Shown here: positions 41,735 through 50,709 of the stretch, piece after piece | Layout of the letters: each line of letters opens with the position of its first letter | Position numbering within the stretch: the stretch's first letter is position 1 | Source of the DNA: Streptacidiphilus jeojiense | GTDB lineage: Bacteria > Actinomycetota > Actinomycetes > Streptomycetales > Streptomycetaceae | Assembly: GCF_000719095.1 (NCBI RefSeq) | Contig: NZ_JOEH01000002.1 | Location: 186,001 to 250,000, forward strand | Direction of reading: 5' to 3' | DNA length: 64,000 bases | The notes under the pieces: model-generated | The model's input: the letters and a program-made list of their open reading frames with translations, nothing else | Told to the model about the DNA's origin: nothing | Databases searched by the model: none | Program-made: the position numbers and the translations under genes

Positions 41735-42942
41735 TGACGCCCGACAAGCTCAGGATCGGCTCGCGCGAGGCGATCAGGCTGGTGGCGGTGCGCGAGATCA
41801 CCGTCCGGATCCGCAGCAAGGCCTTTCTGATCCTGCTCGGGATCACCGCGGCCGCTGCCGTCGCGATCCCGCTGATCTCCCACTACGCCAACCTCTCCAG
41901 CGGTCCCACCAGGATCGCGGTGGTGCAGCAGGACGCCGCGCTGGCCCCGACGCTGCAGGCCACCGCCGCGCAGCTGGGCCAGAAGGTCACCGTCAGCACG
42001 GTCGCCGACCATGCCACCGGGGTGGACCAGGTGAAGTCCGGCGACGTGGCGGTGCTGGCCGAGAGCGGTCCGCAGGGGATCCAGGCCACGGTGAAGAAGA
42101 CCCTCAGCACCCCGCTGAACCAGCTCTTCCAGGTGGTGGACCAGCAGACGGCGCTGAACGACCAGATCACCAAACTGGGTGGCAACCCGGCCACCGTCGG
42201 CCAGGCGGTGGCCTCCACCAAGGTCCAGGTGACCGAGCTGCAGCCGGCCAAGGCGCAGAACGGGCAGCGGCTCACCATCGCCATCGGCGCGGCGCTGCTG
42301 CTCTACATGACGCTGATGTTCGTCGGGCAGTCGGTGGCCCAGGGCGTGGTCGAGGAGAAGTCCAGCCGGGTGGTCGAGCTGCTGCTCTCCACGTTGCGCC
42401 CCTGGCAGTTGCTGGCCGGCAAGGTGTTCGGCACCGGGCTGCTGGGACTGATCCAGATGCTGGTCCCGGCGGTGCTCGGGGTGGGGGTCGGCCTCTCCAC
42501 CGGGGCGCTCAACCTGTCCCTGGGGAGTTCGGTCGGCACCGTGGCCTGGGCGCTGGTCTGGTACGGGGTCGGCTTCGCGCTCTACGCGCTGGTGTTCGCC
42601 GCGCTGGGGGCCACGGTGTCCCGGCAGGAGGACGTCGGCGGGCTGGTGCTGCCGGCGACGGCACCGCTGATCCTGGCCTGGGTGGTCGGCATCTCGGTGG
42701 TGCCCTCCAACCCGGAGAGCTCGCTGGTGGAGTGGCTGTCGATGGTCCCGCCGTGCGCACCCGTGCTGATGCCGATGCGGATCGCGATGGGGGTCGCTCC
42801 GCTGTGGCAGATGCTGCTCTCACTGGTGCTGGCGATCGCCTTCAGCGTGCTGCTGCTGCGGTTCGCCGGACGCATCTACCGCAATGCGGTGCTGCGGAGC
42901 GGGGCGAGGATTCCGCTGCGGGAAGCCCTGAAGGCGGCGTAG
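41731..42942 (+). CDS. ABC-2 exporter permease (NatB-like)
   Basis: A 403-residue membrane protein. One N-terminal helix (FLILLGITAAAAVAIPLI) precedes a large extracytoplasmic domain (about residues 50-185), then five to six helices (LTIAIGAALLLYMTLMFVGQ to LSLVLAIAFSVLLL). The conserved ABC-2 text is VVEEKSSRVVELLLSTLRPW with LLAGKVFGTGLLGLIQM. This is the NatB/YhaP layout. It is translationally coupled to the ATPase and ends at a dispersed hairpin element. An ATG one codon later is an alternative start. Confidence 0.9.
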   Translation: MMTPDKLRIGSREAIRLVAVREITVRIRSKAFLILLGITAAAAVAIPLISHYANLSSGPTRIAVVQQDAALAPTLQATAAQLGQKVTVSTVADHATGVDQVKSGDVAVLAESGPQGIQATVKKTLSTPLNQLFQVVDQQTALNDQITKLGGNPATVGQAVASTKVQVTELQPAKAQNGQRLTIAIGAALLLYMTLMFVGQSVAQGVVEEKSSRVVELLLSTLRPWQLLAGKVFGTGLLGLIQMLVPAVLGVGVGLSTGALNLSLGSSVGTVAWALVWYGVGFALYALVFAALGATVSRQEDVGGLVLPATAPLILAWVVGISVVPSNPESSLVEWLSMVPPCAPVLMPMRIAMGVAPLWQMLLSLVLAIAFSVLLLRFAGRIYRNAVLRSGARIPLREALKAA

Positions 42943-43004
42943 CAGAGCCCTCCGCGGAGGGTGGTCTTCTGTGGGGCGGGGGAGCTGCGGCGGTGCCTGG
43001 TTGC

Positions 43005-43081
43005 TCGCGCAGTTCCCCGCGCCCCTACACGTTTGCAACTGAGCCAGTTGCAGCCCCCCAGGGGCGCGGGGAACTGCGCGA
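43005..43081. terminator. Dispersed hairpin element, copy B (with nested stem)
   Basis: Arms 43005-43026 and 43060-43081 are perfectly complementary over 22 bases, and flanking bases extend the stem with one mismatch. Inside the loop is a second perfect hairpin, TGCAACTG-AGC-CAGTTGCA (43034-43052). The arm sequence equals that of copy A (29638). It lies between the convergent permease and AAA+ genes. Confidence 0.8.
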
Positions 43082-43115
43082 CCAACCACGCACCACCCGC
43101 ACCCGAAAGCCGAAC

Positions 43116-45227
43116 CTAGCTCCGCCCCTCAATGAGCTCCCCATAAGCCTGAAGCACATCAGGAAGCCGCAACGTGGCCAGGTCCTGACGGGTCGGCGGA
43201 TCGGTCAGAACCGACAGGCGGAGATCGCGGTAGGCGCAGGACTTCTCGTAGAGGGTCCGCATGAAGCGGCCGTTGCCCAGGTCGTCGATCCAGCCCTCCC
43301 GCACCACATGGGTGCAGATGGAGCGCAGCTCCTCCAGGGCCTCCTCGTCCCAGAAGTCCCCGTCGCCCTCGGCCAGCGCCTGGCCGATCGCCGCCAGCTC
43401 CACCGGACGGTAGCTCGGGAAGTCCACCCGGCTGGTGAAGCGGGAGTTCAGCCCGGGGTTGGCGGCGAGCAGCCGGTTCATGCCCTCGGGGTAGCCTGCC
43501 AGGATCACCACCAGCCGGTCCCGGTTGTCCTCGGCGCGCTTCAGCAGCACCTGCAGCGCCTCGTCGCCGTAGGCGTCACCCTTGCTGTAGCCGGAGTTGG
43601 CGAGGCTGTACGCCTCGTCGATGAACAGCACCCCGTCCAGCGCCGAGTCGATCAACTCATTGGCCTTGACCGCGGTCTGGCCGAGGAACTCGCCGACCAG
43701 GTCCGCCCGTTGGGCCTCCACCAGATGGTCGCCGGAGAGCAGCCCGAGCGCGTAGAAGACCCGGCCGAGGATCCGCGCCACCGTGGTCTTACCGGTTCCG
43801 GAGGGCCCGGAGAAGACGAAGTGGCGCTTGGGCGGCTGCACCGGCAGGCCCTGGTCGGAGCGGAGCTGGGCCATCCGCAGCTGCGCGGACAGCGCCAGCA
43901 CCTGGCGTTTGACCGGTTCCATGCCGACCATCCGGTCCAGCTCGGCCAGTGCCGCCTCCAGCCGCGGCCGGTCCGGCTGGGCCATGGTCCCGGGCGGCAG
44001 CGGGGCCGCGGACTGGGCCGCGCGGTGCCGGGCGCCGGCGCTCAGCTCGGTGTCCCGGTCCTCCCGCCCCTCGGGGTCCTCTCCGCGCCGCTCGGGGCCC
44101 GGAGGGCCGTCGGGATCGACCGGCAGCGGACCGGCTCCGCCGCCGAAGTCGCCGAGGTCCGTGCCGCCGAGCTCGCCGCTGCCGAAGTCAGCCTCGCCGA
44201 AGCCCTCGGCGCCGCTCTCGTCCCCGTCCAGCAGGCCCGTGGTGTACGGCCCGTCGAGCGGGTCGCCGCCGTCGCCGTCCAGCCCGGCGACCACCTCGGG
44301 GCCCTCGGCGTAGGCGTCGAAGAAGGTGGGTTCGAATGGGCCCTCGCCGCCCGGCGACCCCAGCGGGTCCGGCTGTCCCTGGCCGCCTCCGCTGGCGTGG
44401 CGGGGGCGCTGCGGGGTGGGCGGGGCCGGGGCCTCCAGCATCGCCGGGTCCACGCCGTCCTCGGCGGTGATCGCGGCCAGCCTGGCGGCGGTGTCCATGA
44501 AGCCGGGGTCGACCCGGTGCACCGCCCGGTACAGCGACAGCGCCGCCGCGCTGCGCCCGCCGCCCTCGTAGGCCCGGGCCAGCCAGTAGCGCAGCTCCTT
44601 GCGCTGCGGCTGCTCCGAGCGGCACCGCGCCAGCGAGCCGGCCAGCGGGAGCTCGGCCTGGCCGCACATGTCCAGGCGGACCCTGGCCATGCCGCCGAAC
44701 AGCCCTGCCTCGATGCCCAGCAGCGGGTCGTCGAGCAGGCTGTCGGTGTCCCGGATCAGCTGCTCCCAGTCCTTCAGCAGATAGGAGCGGCAGGCGTGCA
44801 GGAACCGCACCGAGCGGTCCTGCTCGCGCGGCGGGCAGTCGGCCAGCGCCTGCTCCAGCTCGGTCAGGTGCCGGCCGTCGAGCCAGTGCGAGGCGTGCGC
44901 CAGGGCGAGGTCCCTGGCGTCCTCCAGCACCGGCTGCACCCACCAGCCGAGCCAGTACCAGGAGCTCAGCGGACGGCGGTGGAGCCGGCGCTGCTCGCCG
45001 AAGCGGTCCCGGTGGCGGTGCATGGCCAGCAGGGCGGCCGAGGTCTCGGAGCGCAGGGCGTGCAGCCCGAGCCAGGCGTCGGCCATGCCCGGGTCGATCC
45101 GCACGGCGGAGCGGAACTCCTCCTCGGCGCGGGTGTAGGCCCCCGCGATGTAGGCGTCCATGGCGCGAAGCCAGGCTCGGTCGGCCAGGCTGCGGGTTCG
45201 CCTGCCCTCAGTGTCCTCAGTCCCCAC
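43116..45227 (-). CDS. TPR-containing AAA+ ATPase (CbxX/CfxQ, EccA-like)
   Basis: A 703-residue protein. Residues 1-260 are helical repeats of TPR type (YTRAEEEFRSAVRIDPGMAD, then LSLYRAVHRVDPGFMDTAAR). Residues about 265-415 are a Gly/Asp/Glu/Pro-rich disordered linker. Residues about 430-700 are a CbxX/CfxQ AAA+ domain: Walker A GPSGTGKTT (474-482), Walker B GVLFIDEAYS (D537, E538), and sensor segments LVVILAGYPEGMNRLL and GLNSRF. EccA of type VII secretion and SpoVK share this plan. No secretion genes are near. GTG 45227 follows AGGGGGA. Confidence 0.88.
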   Translation of the reverse strand: MGTEDTEGRRTRSLADRAWLRAMDAYIAGAYTRAEEEFRSAVRIDPGMADAWLGLHALRSETSAALLAMHRHRDRFGEQRRLHRRPLSSWYWLGWWVQPVLEDARDLALAHASHWLDGRHLTELEQALADCPPREQDRSVRFLHACRSYLLKDWEQLIRDTDSLLDDPLLGIEAGLFGGMARVRLDMCGQAELPLAGSLARCRSEQPQRKELRYWLARAYEGGGRSAAALSLYRAVHRVDPGFMDTAARLAAITAEDGVDPAMLEAPAPPTPQRPRHASGGGQGQPDPLGSPGGEGPFEPTFFDAYAEGPEVVAGLDGDGGDPLDGPYTTGLLDGDESGAEGFGEADFGSGELGGTDLGDFGGGAGPLPVDPDGPPGPERRGEDPEGREDRDTELSAGARHRAAQSAAPLPPGTMAQPDRPRLEAALAELDRMVGMEPVKRQVLALSAQLRMAQLRSDQGLPVQPPKRHFVFSGPSGTGKTTVARILGRVFYALGLLSGDHLVEAQRADLVGEFLGQTAVKANELIDSALDGVLFIDEAYSLANSGYSKGDAYGDEALQVLLKRAEDNRDRLVVILAGYPEGMNRLLAANPGLNSRFTSRVDFPSYRPVELAAIGQALAEGDGDFWDEEALEELRSICTHVVREGWIDDLGNGRFMRTLYEKSCAYRDLRLSVLTDPPTRQDLATLRLPDVLQAYGELIEGRS

Positions 45228-46146
45228 CGGTCAGTCCCCCTGCTGTGCGCGGCTGTGCCGGTCACCGAGCGCGGGCCGCGGGCCGTCCCCCCTTTGGAAG
45301 ACCCGGACGGTCAAAGCCCCATGACGATCCGTCGGCGCGTAGATGTCGCATCCGCGCCTGTGGGCATCGTACCGGTGCGGTGCTGATCCGGAAGGGTGCC
45401 GGAAGGGTCGGCAGGGGCGGGGGAGCGGTATGCGTGGCCGGAAACGCTCGCACCGGGGGCCCCGGATCACTCTGAGTGATCTTCACGCGGCCCGGCCGGG
45501 CGGTGCGGCGGTCCGGGCGGCGGAGTGACGGCGGGTGACCGTTCCGGGGCCGGGAATGAGTATCGCCAACCCTACTGAGCTGCTCGGAAGCCACGGGGGA
45601 ACGGCTTCCGAGCAACCCAGCAGGGCTGGCGATCACTCCTGGCGACCGTGGTGGGAACAACGGCCGACCGGTACTCTCAGGGGGCGCAGGCGAGTTCCGC
45701 TCTGCGTTGAGAAGAACGTAGTTGCTGTCGAGGCAGCAGGTCAAGAGCCTATGGAGGCCCTGGGTCGGGCCTGTGCCTCCGGCCCGATCCGACGACGCCT
45801 CCGGTGGACCGCAGGTGAATTGGCTGGGAGTCAGGTCATGGCCCCCCGGCTCGGATGATTACCCAACGTTACCGACCGGGCGGTATGTGTCCGGCCATGC
45901 TTCCGGTCGCCGTCGGGTCGTGGCGACATGTCGACGCCGCCGACGCGGAAGGCCGCTGGAGGGCCGCTGGAGGGCCGAGGTCCGGTGCTGGTGACGCCGG
46001 GCCGGGAATGGGGCATACTCACCTCGGCGCAGGTTAACGCACGTTCACTGAGACCCGGTGGACGCCGTCCCGACCGGCCGGCACGCCCCGCGATCCCGGC
46101 GGCGCTCCGGTCGCGGAGTGCAGGATGCAGGAGGCACGATCCCACC
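45228..46146. other. 919-base non-coding region
   Basis: No frame shows a convincing product. The left part (45228-45550) is the likely promoter area of the AAA+ gene. Next is the nested hairpin RNA at 45558-45638 (listed separately). The right part (about 45640-46146) has a duplicated GGCCGCTGGAG (45949-45974) and AGGAGG before the acyl-CoA dehydrogenase ATG. A long upstream frame in the dehydrogenase reading phase has no domain content, so I do not count it as coding. Confidence 0.55.
45558..45638. ncRNA. Candidate structured RNA (nested 12-bp and 16-pair stem)
   Basis: Inner stem TGCTCGGAAGCC (45581-45592) and GGCTTCCGAGCA (45603-45614) is a perfect 12-base match with loop ACGGGGGAAC. The outer stem pairs ATCGCCAACCCT (45562-45573) with AGGGCTGGCGAT (45622-45633) with one mismatch, and GAGT (45558) with ACTC (45635-45638). 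Read on the minus strand, the inner loop is C-rich. The strand is not determined, and no known family could be confirmed. It may also be a terminator. Confidence 0.45.
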
Positions 46147-47316
46147 ATGAGTCAGCCGATCCGTCCCGTGAAGACGATGGACCGTCAGCTCCCCAGCGAG
46201 GAGGCCGCCGACCTGCTGGCGCTGACCCGTGAGCTGGTCGACCGCGAGCTGGCCCCGGCCGCCGCCGAGGAGGAGGCCGAGGGCCGCTTCCCGCGCGAGG
46301 CGGTGCGGCTGCTGGGCCGGTCCGGACTGCTGGGCCTGCCCTACCCCGAGGAGTACGGCGGCGGCGGGCAGCCCTACGAGGTGTACCTGCAGGTGCTGGA
46401 GGAGCTGGCGGCCGGACGGCTCACCGTCGGCATGGGCGTCAGCGTGCACACCCTCGCCTGCCACGCGCTGGCCACCTTCGGCAGCGAGCAGCAGAAGCAG
46501 GACTGGCTGCCGGACCTGCTGGGCGGCGAACTGCTGGGCGCCTACTGCCTCTCCGAGCCGCAGTCCGGCTCCGACGCCGCCGCGCTGACCACCCGGGCGG
46601 TGCGCGAGGGCGACCACTACCGGGTCTCCGGGACCAAGGCCTGGATTACCCACGGCGGGGTCGCCGACTTCTACAGCACCATGGTCCGCACCGGCGGTCC
46701 GGGCGCGGCCGGCATCAGCGTGCTGCTGATCCCCGCGGACACGGCCGGCGTCTCGGCTGACGCCCCGGAGCGCAAGATGGGCCTCAAGGGGTCGCCGACC
46801 GCCCAGGTGCACTTCGACGGCGCCGAGGTGCCGGCCGAGCGGCTGATCGGCGAGGAGGGGCAGGGCTTCTCCATCGCCCTGTCCGCGCTGGACTCCGGCC
46901 GGCTGGGCATCGCCGCCTGCGCGGTCGGCGTCGCCAGGGCGGCACTCGACCACGCCGTGGAGTACGCCAGGACCAGGACCCAGTTCGGCCGCCCGATCGC
47001 CGAGTTCCAGGGGCTGTCCTTCATGCTCGCGGACATGGCGACGGCGGTGGAGGCCGGCCGGGCGCTCTACCTGTCGGCGGCCCGGCGCCGTGACGCCGGA
47101 CTCGCCTTCGGCAAGGAGGCCGCGATGGCCAAGCTGTTCTGCACCGACGCCGCGATGCGGGTCACCACCGACGCGGTCCAGGTGCTCGGCGGCTACGGCT
47201 ACACCGCCGACCACCCGGTCGAGCGCTACATGCGCGAGGCCAAGGTGCTGCAGATCGTGGAGGGCACCAACCAGATCCAGCGCATGGTGATCGGACGCAG
47301 GCTGACCGGGGCCTGA
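46147..47316 (+). CDS. Acyl-CoA dehydrogenase
   Basis: A 389-residue FAD enzyme that introduces a trans-2,3 double bond in acyl-CoA, passing electrons to ETF. Motifs: ELLGAYCLSEPQSGSDAAAL and RVSGTKAWITHGGVADFYS (FAD and acyl-CoA sites), LIGEEGQGFSIALSALDSGR, then the FAD region VQVLGGYGYTADHPVERYMR and catalytic base E372 in QIVEGTNQIQRMVIGR. This wording is of the short/branched-chain class. AGGAGG lies twelve bases before ATG 46147. It is convergent with a hypothetical gene seven bases after its stop. Substrate chain unknown. Confidence 0.92.
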   Translation: MSQPIRPVKTMDRQLPSEEAADLLALTRELVDRELAPAAAEEEAEGRFPREAVRLLGRSGLLGLPYPEEYGGGGQPYEVYLQVLEELAAGRLTVGMGVSVHTLACHALATFGSEQQKQDWLPDLLGGELLGAYCLSEPQSGSDAAALTTRAVREGDHYRVSGTKAWITHGGVADFYSTMVRTGGPGAAGISVLLIPADTAGVSADAPERKMGLKGSPTAQVHFDGAEVPAERLIGEEGQGFSIALSALDSGRLGIAACAVGVARAALDHAVEYARTRTQFGRPIAEFQGLSFMLADMATAVEAGRALYLSAARRRDAGLAFGKEAAMAKLFCTDAAMRVTTDAVQVLGGYGYTADHPVERYMREAKVLQIVEGTNQIQRMVIGRRLTGA

Positions 47317-47323
47317 CCGGCCC

Positions 47324-47725
47324 TCAGCGCTGCCGCTGGGCGGGGATCCTGACCCGTACCGGCCGCGATCCGGGGCCGCCGACGTGGGAGAACGGCTGGC
47401 GGCGCCAGTCCAGCTCCGGCGGCAGCGCCAGCAGGGCCTCCAGCGAGGGCTCTGGGTCGAAGTCCGGCTCGTCCTCGAGGTCGTCGGCGTCGTCCACGGG
47501 ACGGCCCGAACCGGCGCAGACGGCGGGGGAGAAGGGGTGCCAGGCGGTCGGCAGCGTCGCGTGCTGGGGGAACCGCTCCTCGTCGCCGAGCAGGGCGATC
47601 GGGCGGTCGCACTCCGGGCAGCGGAGCCGCAGGATGTCCCAGGTCTCACCGTCTCCGGGGTCGATGCCCGGCAGCGCCTCGGGCGCCGGATCGACGGCAG
47701 GAGTCAGCTCATCAGTGGCAGACAT
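47324..47725 (-). CDS. Hypothetical acidic protein with a CxxC motif
   Basis: A 133-residue protein I do not recognise. It begins MSATDELTPAV with an acidic, proline-rich stretch, then LRLRCPECDRPIALLGDEER, where CPEC with later VCAGSG could form a partial zinc ribbon, then a run of Asp/Glu (DDADDLEDEPDFDPE) and a basic end (RVRIPAQRQR). GAGGGGGATCAC precedes ATG 47725, so it is expressed with normal translation signals. It is convergent with the acyl-CoA dehydrogenase. No function is proposed. Confidence 0.7.
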   Translation of the reverse strand: MSATDELTPAVDPAPEALPGIDPGDGETWDILRLRCPECDRPIALLGDEERFPQHATLPTAWHPFSPAVCAGSGRPVDDADDLEDEPDFDPEPSLEALLALPPELDWRRQPFSHVGGPGSRPVRVRIPAQRQR

Positions 47726-47975
47726 GTGATCCCCCTCGATGAAGGAAGGCGACGGCCCGGCTGTGAGCGGGGCTCCGATCGCCGACTGGTGCACCCCTCC
47801 CGCGTCCGGTGCGCCGCAACGACGGAGCACCGACGGAATCACGGAGGAGTCACAGGCAGAACTTCCCAGCGGGATATGCGGCTAACCCTGCAGGGGACCT
47901 TCCCTCGTGCGGGTCACTGTGGCCTTCGTCACACCCGGCCGGTCCAGCCCGTCGGCGTTCGTCCCCCGGTTCGGA

Positions 47976-47981
47976 TAGCCT
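47976..47981 (+). promoter_or_regulatory. -10-like TAGCCT, probable leaderless start
   Basis: TAGCCT ends eight bases before GTG 47990, with no ribosome-binding site between them. Confidence 0.4.
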
Positions 47982-47989
47982 CCCGTCTC

Positions 47990-48433
47990 GTGGAGGAACT
48001 GGATCGTCAGATCGTGCAGCTGCTCGTCGCCGACGGGCGGATGAGCTACACCGACCTGGGCAAGGCCACCGGCCTGTCCACCTCGGCGGTGCACCAGCGG
48101 GTGCGCCGCCTGGAGCAGCGCGGGGTGATCCGCGGCTACGCCGCGATCGTCGACCCGGAGTCGGTCGGACTGCCGCTGACCGCGTTCATCTCGGTCAAGC
48201 CCTTCGACCCCAGCGCGCCGGACGACGTCCCGGACCGGCTGGCCGCGCTGGAGGAGATCGAGGCCTGCCACAGCGTGGCCGGTGACGAGAACTACATCCT
48301 GAAGATCCGGGTCTCCGCCCCCGGCGACCTGGAGCACCTGCTGGCCCGGATCCGCTCCGCCGCGGGCGTCTCCACCCGTACCACCGTGGTGCTCAGCACC
48401 CCGTACGAGGCCCGTCCGCCGCGGCTGGGATAG
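47990..48433 (+). CDS. Lrp/AsnC-family transcriptional regulator
   Basis: A 147-residue regulator with the N-terminal helix-turn-helix (QIVQLLVADGRMSYTDLGKA, then GLSTSAVHQRVRRLEQRGVI) and the C-terminal RAM ligand domain (SVAGDENYILKIRVSAPGDL and RTTVVLSTPYE). Such proteins usually bind an amino acid and control nearby metabolism genes. GTG 47990 begins EELDRQIVQLL, the standard family opening. It lies 53 bases before a YtcJ-like amidohydrolase in the same direction, a possible target. Confidence 0.9.
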   Translation: MEELDRQIVQLLVADGRMSYTDLGKATGLSTSAVHQRVRRLEQRGVIRGYAAIVDPESVGLPLTAFISVKPFDPSAPDDVPDRLAALEEIEACHSVAGDENYILKIRVSAPGDLEHLLARIRSAAGVSTRTTVVLSTPYEARPPRLG

Positions 48434-48474
48434 GGCGGGGCCGGGGTGGCGCAAACCCGCACATCCCGGTCGGG

Positions 48475-48480
48475 CAGACT
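48475..48480 (+). promoter_or_regulatory. -10-like CAGACT, possible leaderless start
   Basis: CAGACT ends six bases before ATG 48487 and there is no ribosome-binding site. The first base departs from the usual T, so this is weaker than the other examples. Confidence 0.35.
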
Positions 48481-48486
48481 GATGCC

Positions 48487-50151
48487 ATGCACCCAGCCCC
48501 CGCCCTCCCCGCCCCCGAAGAGCCCGCCGTACGCACCGTCCTGCTGCGCGGCGGCGACGTCTACAGCCCGGCCGACCCGTTCGCCAGCGCGCTGCTGGTG
48601 CAGGACGGGCAGGTCGCCTGGGTGGGCTCGGACGGCGCGGCCGAGAGCTACGCCAGGGACGCGGACCTGGTGGTGGACCTGGACGGCGCGCTGGTCACCC
48701 CGGCCTTCGTGGATGCCCATGTGCACGCCACCGCCACCGGGTTGGCGCTGACCGGGCTGGACCTCACGGGCTGCCCGGACCTGGCCGAGGCGCTGCGCCG
48801 GATCACCGCCTTCGTCCGGGCCCAGCCCGCGGCGGACCGCGAGCGCGGCGTGCTGATGGGGCACGGCTGGGACGAGACCGGCTGGCCGGAGGGGCGTCCG
48901 CCGACCCTGGCCGAGCTGGACCGCGCCTGCGAGGGCGCCGCCGTCTACCTCTCCCGCACCGATGTCCACTCCGCACTGGCCCCCACGGCGCTCAGAGCAC
49001 TCGTCGGCGCGGATCTGGCCGCGCACGCCGGGTACGACGCCGACGCGCCGCTCAGCCGTGCCGCGCACCATGCCGTGCGCCGGATCGCGTTGGCCCGGCA
49101 GACCCCGCAGCAGCGCGACGCCGCGCAGCGGGCGATGCTGCGCCGGGCCGCCGAGCTCGGTATCGGTGCGGTGCACGAGTGCGCCGGCCCCGACATCTCC
49201 TCGCCCGAGGACCTGACCGCGCTGCTCGCCCTGGCCGGCGGCGGTGCGGAAGCCGCGGCCCACCCGGAGGTCTTCGGCTACTGGGGCGAGCTGGGCGCCG
49301 TGGACACCGCCCGCCGGCTGGGCGCGGTCGGCGCCGGCGGCGACCTCTTCGTGGACGGCGCGGTCGGCTCGCACACCGCCTGCCTGCACCGCCCCTACAG
49401 CGACGCCGCGGACCTGGACGGCGCCGCCTATCTGACGGCCGACCAGATCGCCGGCCATGTCACCGCCTGCACCGAGGCCGGGATGCAGGCCGGCTTCCAT
49501 GCCATCGGCGACGCCGCGCTGGCGGCCGTGGTCGAGGGGGTCCGCGCGGCGGCCGGCAAGCTCGGCATCGCCGCGGTCCGGGCGCTGCGGCACCGGGTGG
49601 AGCACGCCGAACTGCTGGACGCCGACGCCGTCGCGGCCTTCGCCGACCTGGGCCTGACCGCCTCGGTGCAGCCGGCCTTCGACGCCGCCTGGGGCGGCGC
49701 GGAGGGGATGTACGCCACCCGGCTGGGCGCCGAGCGGGCCCGGGCGATGAACCCGTTCGCGGCGATGGTCAGAGCCGGGGTGCCGCTGGCCTTCGGCTCG
49801 GACGCCCCGGTCACCCCCCTGGACCCCTGGGGCACCGTCCGCGCGGCCGCCTTCCACCGCACCCCCGAGCACCGGGTCTCGGTGCGCGCCGCCTTCACCG
49901 CGCACACCCGCGGCGGCTGGCGGGCGCTGGGACGCGACGACGCCGGGGTGCTGGTGCCGGGCGCGCCGGCCAGCTACGCCGTCTGGGCGCCGACCGACCT
50001 GGTGGTGCAGGCCCCCGACGAGCGGGTGGCCAACTGGTCCACCGACCCCCGTTCGGGGGTGCCCGGGCTGCCCGACCTCACTCCGGGCGGTCCGGTGCCG
50101 CGCTGCCTGGCGACCGTGGTGCGCGGCCGGACCGCCCATCTGGCCGGCTGA
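48487..50151 (+). CDS. Amidohydrolase of the YtcJ family
   Basis: A 554-residue metal-dependent hydrolase. The N-terminal motif VTPAFVDAHVHATATGLALT gives the HxH metal ligands. Other conserved blocks are GHGWDETGWPEGRPPTLAEL, GFHAIGDAALAAVVEG (metal histidine), LRHRVEHAELLDAD and FGSDAPVTPLDPWGTV with the catalytic Asp. The family cleaves amide-type bonds in diverse small molecules, often unidentified. The nearby Lrp/AsnC gene suggests control by an amino acid. No signal peptide, so cytoplasmic. Confidence 0.87.
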   Translation: MHPAPALPAPEEPAVRTVLLRGGDVYSPADPFASALLVQDGQVAWVGSDGAAESYARDADLVVDLDGALVTPAFVDAHVHATATGLALTGLDLTGCPDLAEALRRITAFVRAQPAADRERGVLMGHGWDETGWPEGRPPTLAELDRACEGAAVYLSRTDVHSALAPTALRALVGADLAAHAGYDADAPLSRAAHHAVRRIALARQTPQQRDAAQRAMLRRAAELGIGAVHECAGPDISSPEDLTALLALAGGGAEAAAHPEVFGYWGELGAVDTARRLGAVGAGGDLFVDGAVGSHTACLHRPYSDAADLDGAAYLTADQIAGHVTACTEAGMQAGFHAIGDAALAAVVEGVRAAAGKLGIAAVRALRHRVEHAELLDADAVAAFADLGLTASVQPAFDAAWGGAEGMYATRLGAERARAMNPFAAMVRAGVPLAFGSDAPVTPLDPWGTVRAAAFHRTPEHRVSVRAAFTAHTRGGWRALGRDDAGVLVPGAPASYAVWAPTDLVVQAPDERVANWSTDPRSGVPGLPDLTPGGPVPRCLATVVRGRTAHLAG

Positions 50152-50709
50152 GGACTTCGCCCCGGCCCTGCTGAGCCGTCCTGCTCCGCCGTCCGAGTGG
50201 TCACCGGTGTCCGGATACCGCCGAACGGCGGGTGTCCCGGGCGCCGCTGCGGCCCCGTTTCATCCGCTCTGACCTGCATCTTTACCATGTTTTGGCAGGT
50301 CGGGGGGCGGTTGACACCGGACCGGCGTCGGCGAGTAGGTTCGGCCGCGTCCACCTTCCGGAATCCTCCGCAGGACCGACCGATCGGAACTCCCCCCACG
50401 CAAAACCCGGAACCACGACTGGGCCACAGTGCGGCGTCCCCGGATGTCGACAGGCAGCCAGGTCCAGTGGCTCGAGGTCCGGGGAGCGCGGGCGCCGGCA
50501 GGCCAACCGGGTCCGGTCGGCAGGTGCGACCCGGGCACGGCTCGGACGCTCAGTAGACAACGGCCTTCGGTCGATCCGCATCCAGCGGGCCCCGGGTCGG
50601 ACCGAAGAGCGTTCGGGCCGCGCCCGTCGGCATGCCCCGTGCCGGGCGCCGGCCCCCGTCGAGCGGGACACTGGGATGCACAGACGCCCATGTGAACGGG
50701 GTGACCGCG
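50152..50709. other. 558-base region without a clear gene
   Basis: Several frames stay open here, but each is rich in Pro, Arg and Ala without a recognisable domain, which is typical of GC-rich non-coding DNA. Two signals stand out. CATGTTTTGGCA (50286-50297) is one of three related sites, and TTGACA (50311-50316) with 19-base spacing to TAGGTT (50336-50341) looks like a promoter reading right, toward the membrane protein at 50710. Confidence 0.5.
50311..50341 (+). promoter_or_regulatory. Candidate promoter TTGACA-N19-TAGGTT
   Basis: A perfect -35 and a reasonable -10, spaced 19 bases, the same spacing as the MMPL promoter at 10822. It could drive the gene at 50710 with a long leader of about 360 bases. 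Confidence 0.4.

Noticed and set aside
42732..45386. An 884-residue open frame on the plus strand
   Set aside because: It runs antisense through the AAA+ gene, whose Walker motifs and TPR text are on the minus strand, and crosses the terminator hairpin at 43005.
45558..45638. Identity as 6C RNA
   Set aside because: The C-rich loop has five C and only one such hairpin is seen, whereas the family needs two stem-loops with six or more C. Kept only as an unnamed structured RNA.
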